Origin: Ascaris suum | Taxonomy: Eukaryota > Nematoda > Chromadorea > Rhabditida > Ascarididae | Assembly: GCA_013433145.1 (NCBI GenBank) | Contig: CM024172.1 | Location: forward strand, 8,176,553 to 8,240,552 | Reading direction: 5' to 3' | DNA length: 64,000 nucleotides | Part shown: one piece after another, positions 63,154 through 64,000 of the stretch | Layout: every line of letters starts with the position of its first letter | How positions within the stretch are numbered: the stretch's first letter is position 1 | Translations under genes and position numbers: made by a program | The notes under the pieces: model-generated | Told to the model about the DNA's origin: nothing | Database searches by the model: none | The model's input: only the letters and a program-made list of their open reading frames with translations

Positions 63154-64000
63154 GTATTCTGCACCGCGTGGATAACCTTGTTTCCCATACCTTGGCTATA
63201 ATTATGGGCATATTACATGTGTTTTGTCAACGAAACTTGCACGGTTGCACTCTTGCGCACATACACGCGTACGCGCCCGTTTCCTGTGCATTGTTTCTGT
63301 CACTGCGCGCGTTGCACAATAATGTTCCATAGTTGTTTCCTGTGATCCTGTGGTAATGCATTTTTGTTGTTTCTGTGGAAGAGTCTAAACAACAAGTCCA
63401 GCTTCACAAAGCTTGTGTACCGTTTGAAGAATACTAATGTTTCGGCGATATTCACGGTCGGTTTAGAAGATTCGCGTGTTTCACCAGGGCCTCTGGATAG
63501 TTTAACCACGTACTTTGTTTGCTGATTCAAAAAGGTAAGTTTTAATACAAGAATTTTGCTCACATGTGAATTTTTTGTTGCTGATTGGCAAGTTATAAAA
63601 CTCCAAGAACGCACTGGGTAAGCTGCCAGCGAAATATTGCTATATAGGTTCGGGACATAGTGCACCAGGTATGTTTTGTTCATTTGTTCCTTTGCAAGTA
63701 TTTTTTGATATTTGACTTTGAAGTGCTCTGTGACGCAAGCAAAGAACTTCTGCGAATGCAGCCTTGTTCATTCCATCGTTTCCTAATGAGAAATTAAGCA
63801 AATAATGTAATAATTTCACCAAATCTTAAAGTGTCTGTTAGGACGAAGTGATAACTAGTAAAACGCGGTCGGCTTCATGCGCAGATGGATAAAATTCTAG
63901 TCAAGTTCTCGTCATCGGTAATACGACAGTCTATCGTTAGCCATTCCGGTGGTGTCACCAAAGTACATTTCACGATTCTTATGCCCGGACGAAGAGTGTA
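63154..64000. other. Right edge, no gene supported
   Basis: Contains a plus-strand frame at about 63372-63525 (KLVYRLKNTNVSAIFTVGLE...) that is protein-like but ends at TGA with no clear splice sites. Otherwise nothing recognisable. Confidence 0.3.

Overview
This 64 kb window is animal nuclear DNA. Genes are split into short exons (about 50-310 bp) by introns of several hundred to several thousand bases, with GT donors and short TTTCAG / TTGCAG / TTTTAG acceptors, and there is no bacterial gene layout. The acceptor style, the exon sizes and the protein relationships point to a nematode with long introns. That is an inference: no rRNA, tRNA or spliced-leader gene was found to fix the clade. 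Almost all ATG-to-stop frames in the window are intronic noise, so the gene models below were built by joining splice-bounded exons whose reading phases agree.

Layout. (1) About 1.4-36.6 kb, plus strand: one large gene of at least 20 exons (about 980 codons recovered). It has a Pro/Gln-rich N-terminus, a charged Arg/Glu coiled coil, a Ser/Pro/Arg-rich low-complexity middle and a short C-terminal coiled coil. I do not recognise the family with confidence. A few exon links are missing. (2) 39.4-39.9 kb, minus strand: an apparently intronless, frameshifted coding relic. (3) 41.9-48.7 kb, plus strand: an 8-exon membrane-anchored short-chain dehydrogenase/reductase most like DHRSX, complete except for a one-base frameshift at a C run in exon 7. 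(4) 50.5-53.3 kb, minus strand: five exons of phosphoserine phosphatase, with all catalytic motifs and the stop codon but without the first exon. It is convergent with the dehydrogenase. (5) 53.5-64 kb: gene-poor, A-rich on the plus strand (the reverse of the T-rich first 49 kb). This fits introns or flank of a minus-strand transcription unit, and one good minus-strand exon candidate lies at 56.8-56.95 kb. A decayed LINE-type reverse transcriptase lies at about 61.5-62.0 kb on the plus strand.

Repeats: four very long (TA)n tracts, a CT tract that serves as the polypyrimidine tract of an exon, an AT-rich minisatellite, and G-rich intronic tracts. The most striking unexplained structure is an ungapped 65-bp fold-back with a 6-nt loop at 29817-29952 in an intron, with a second smaller hairpin about 130 bp upstream. 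A 70-codon protein-like frame lies antisense in another intron at 25123-25335. The three real genes show no obvious common pathway: a structural coiled-coil protein, a membrane lipid or polyprenol-type oxidoreductase, and the last step of serine synthesis.
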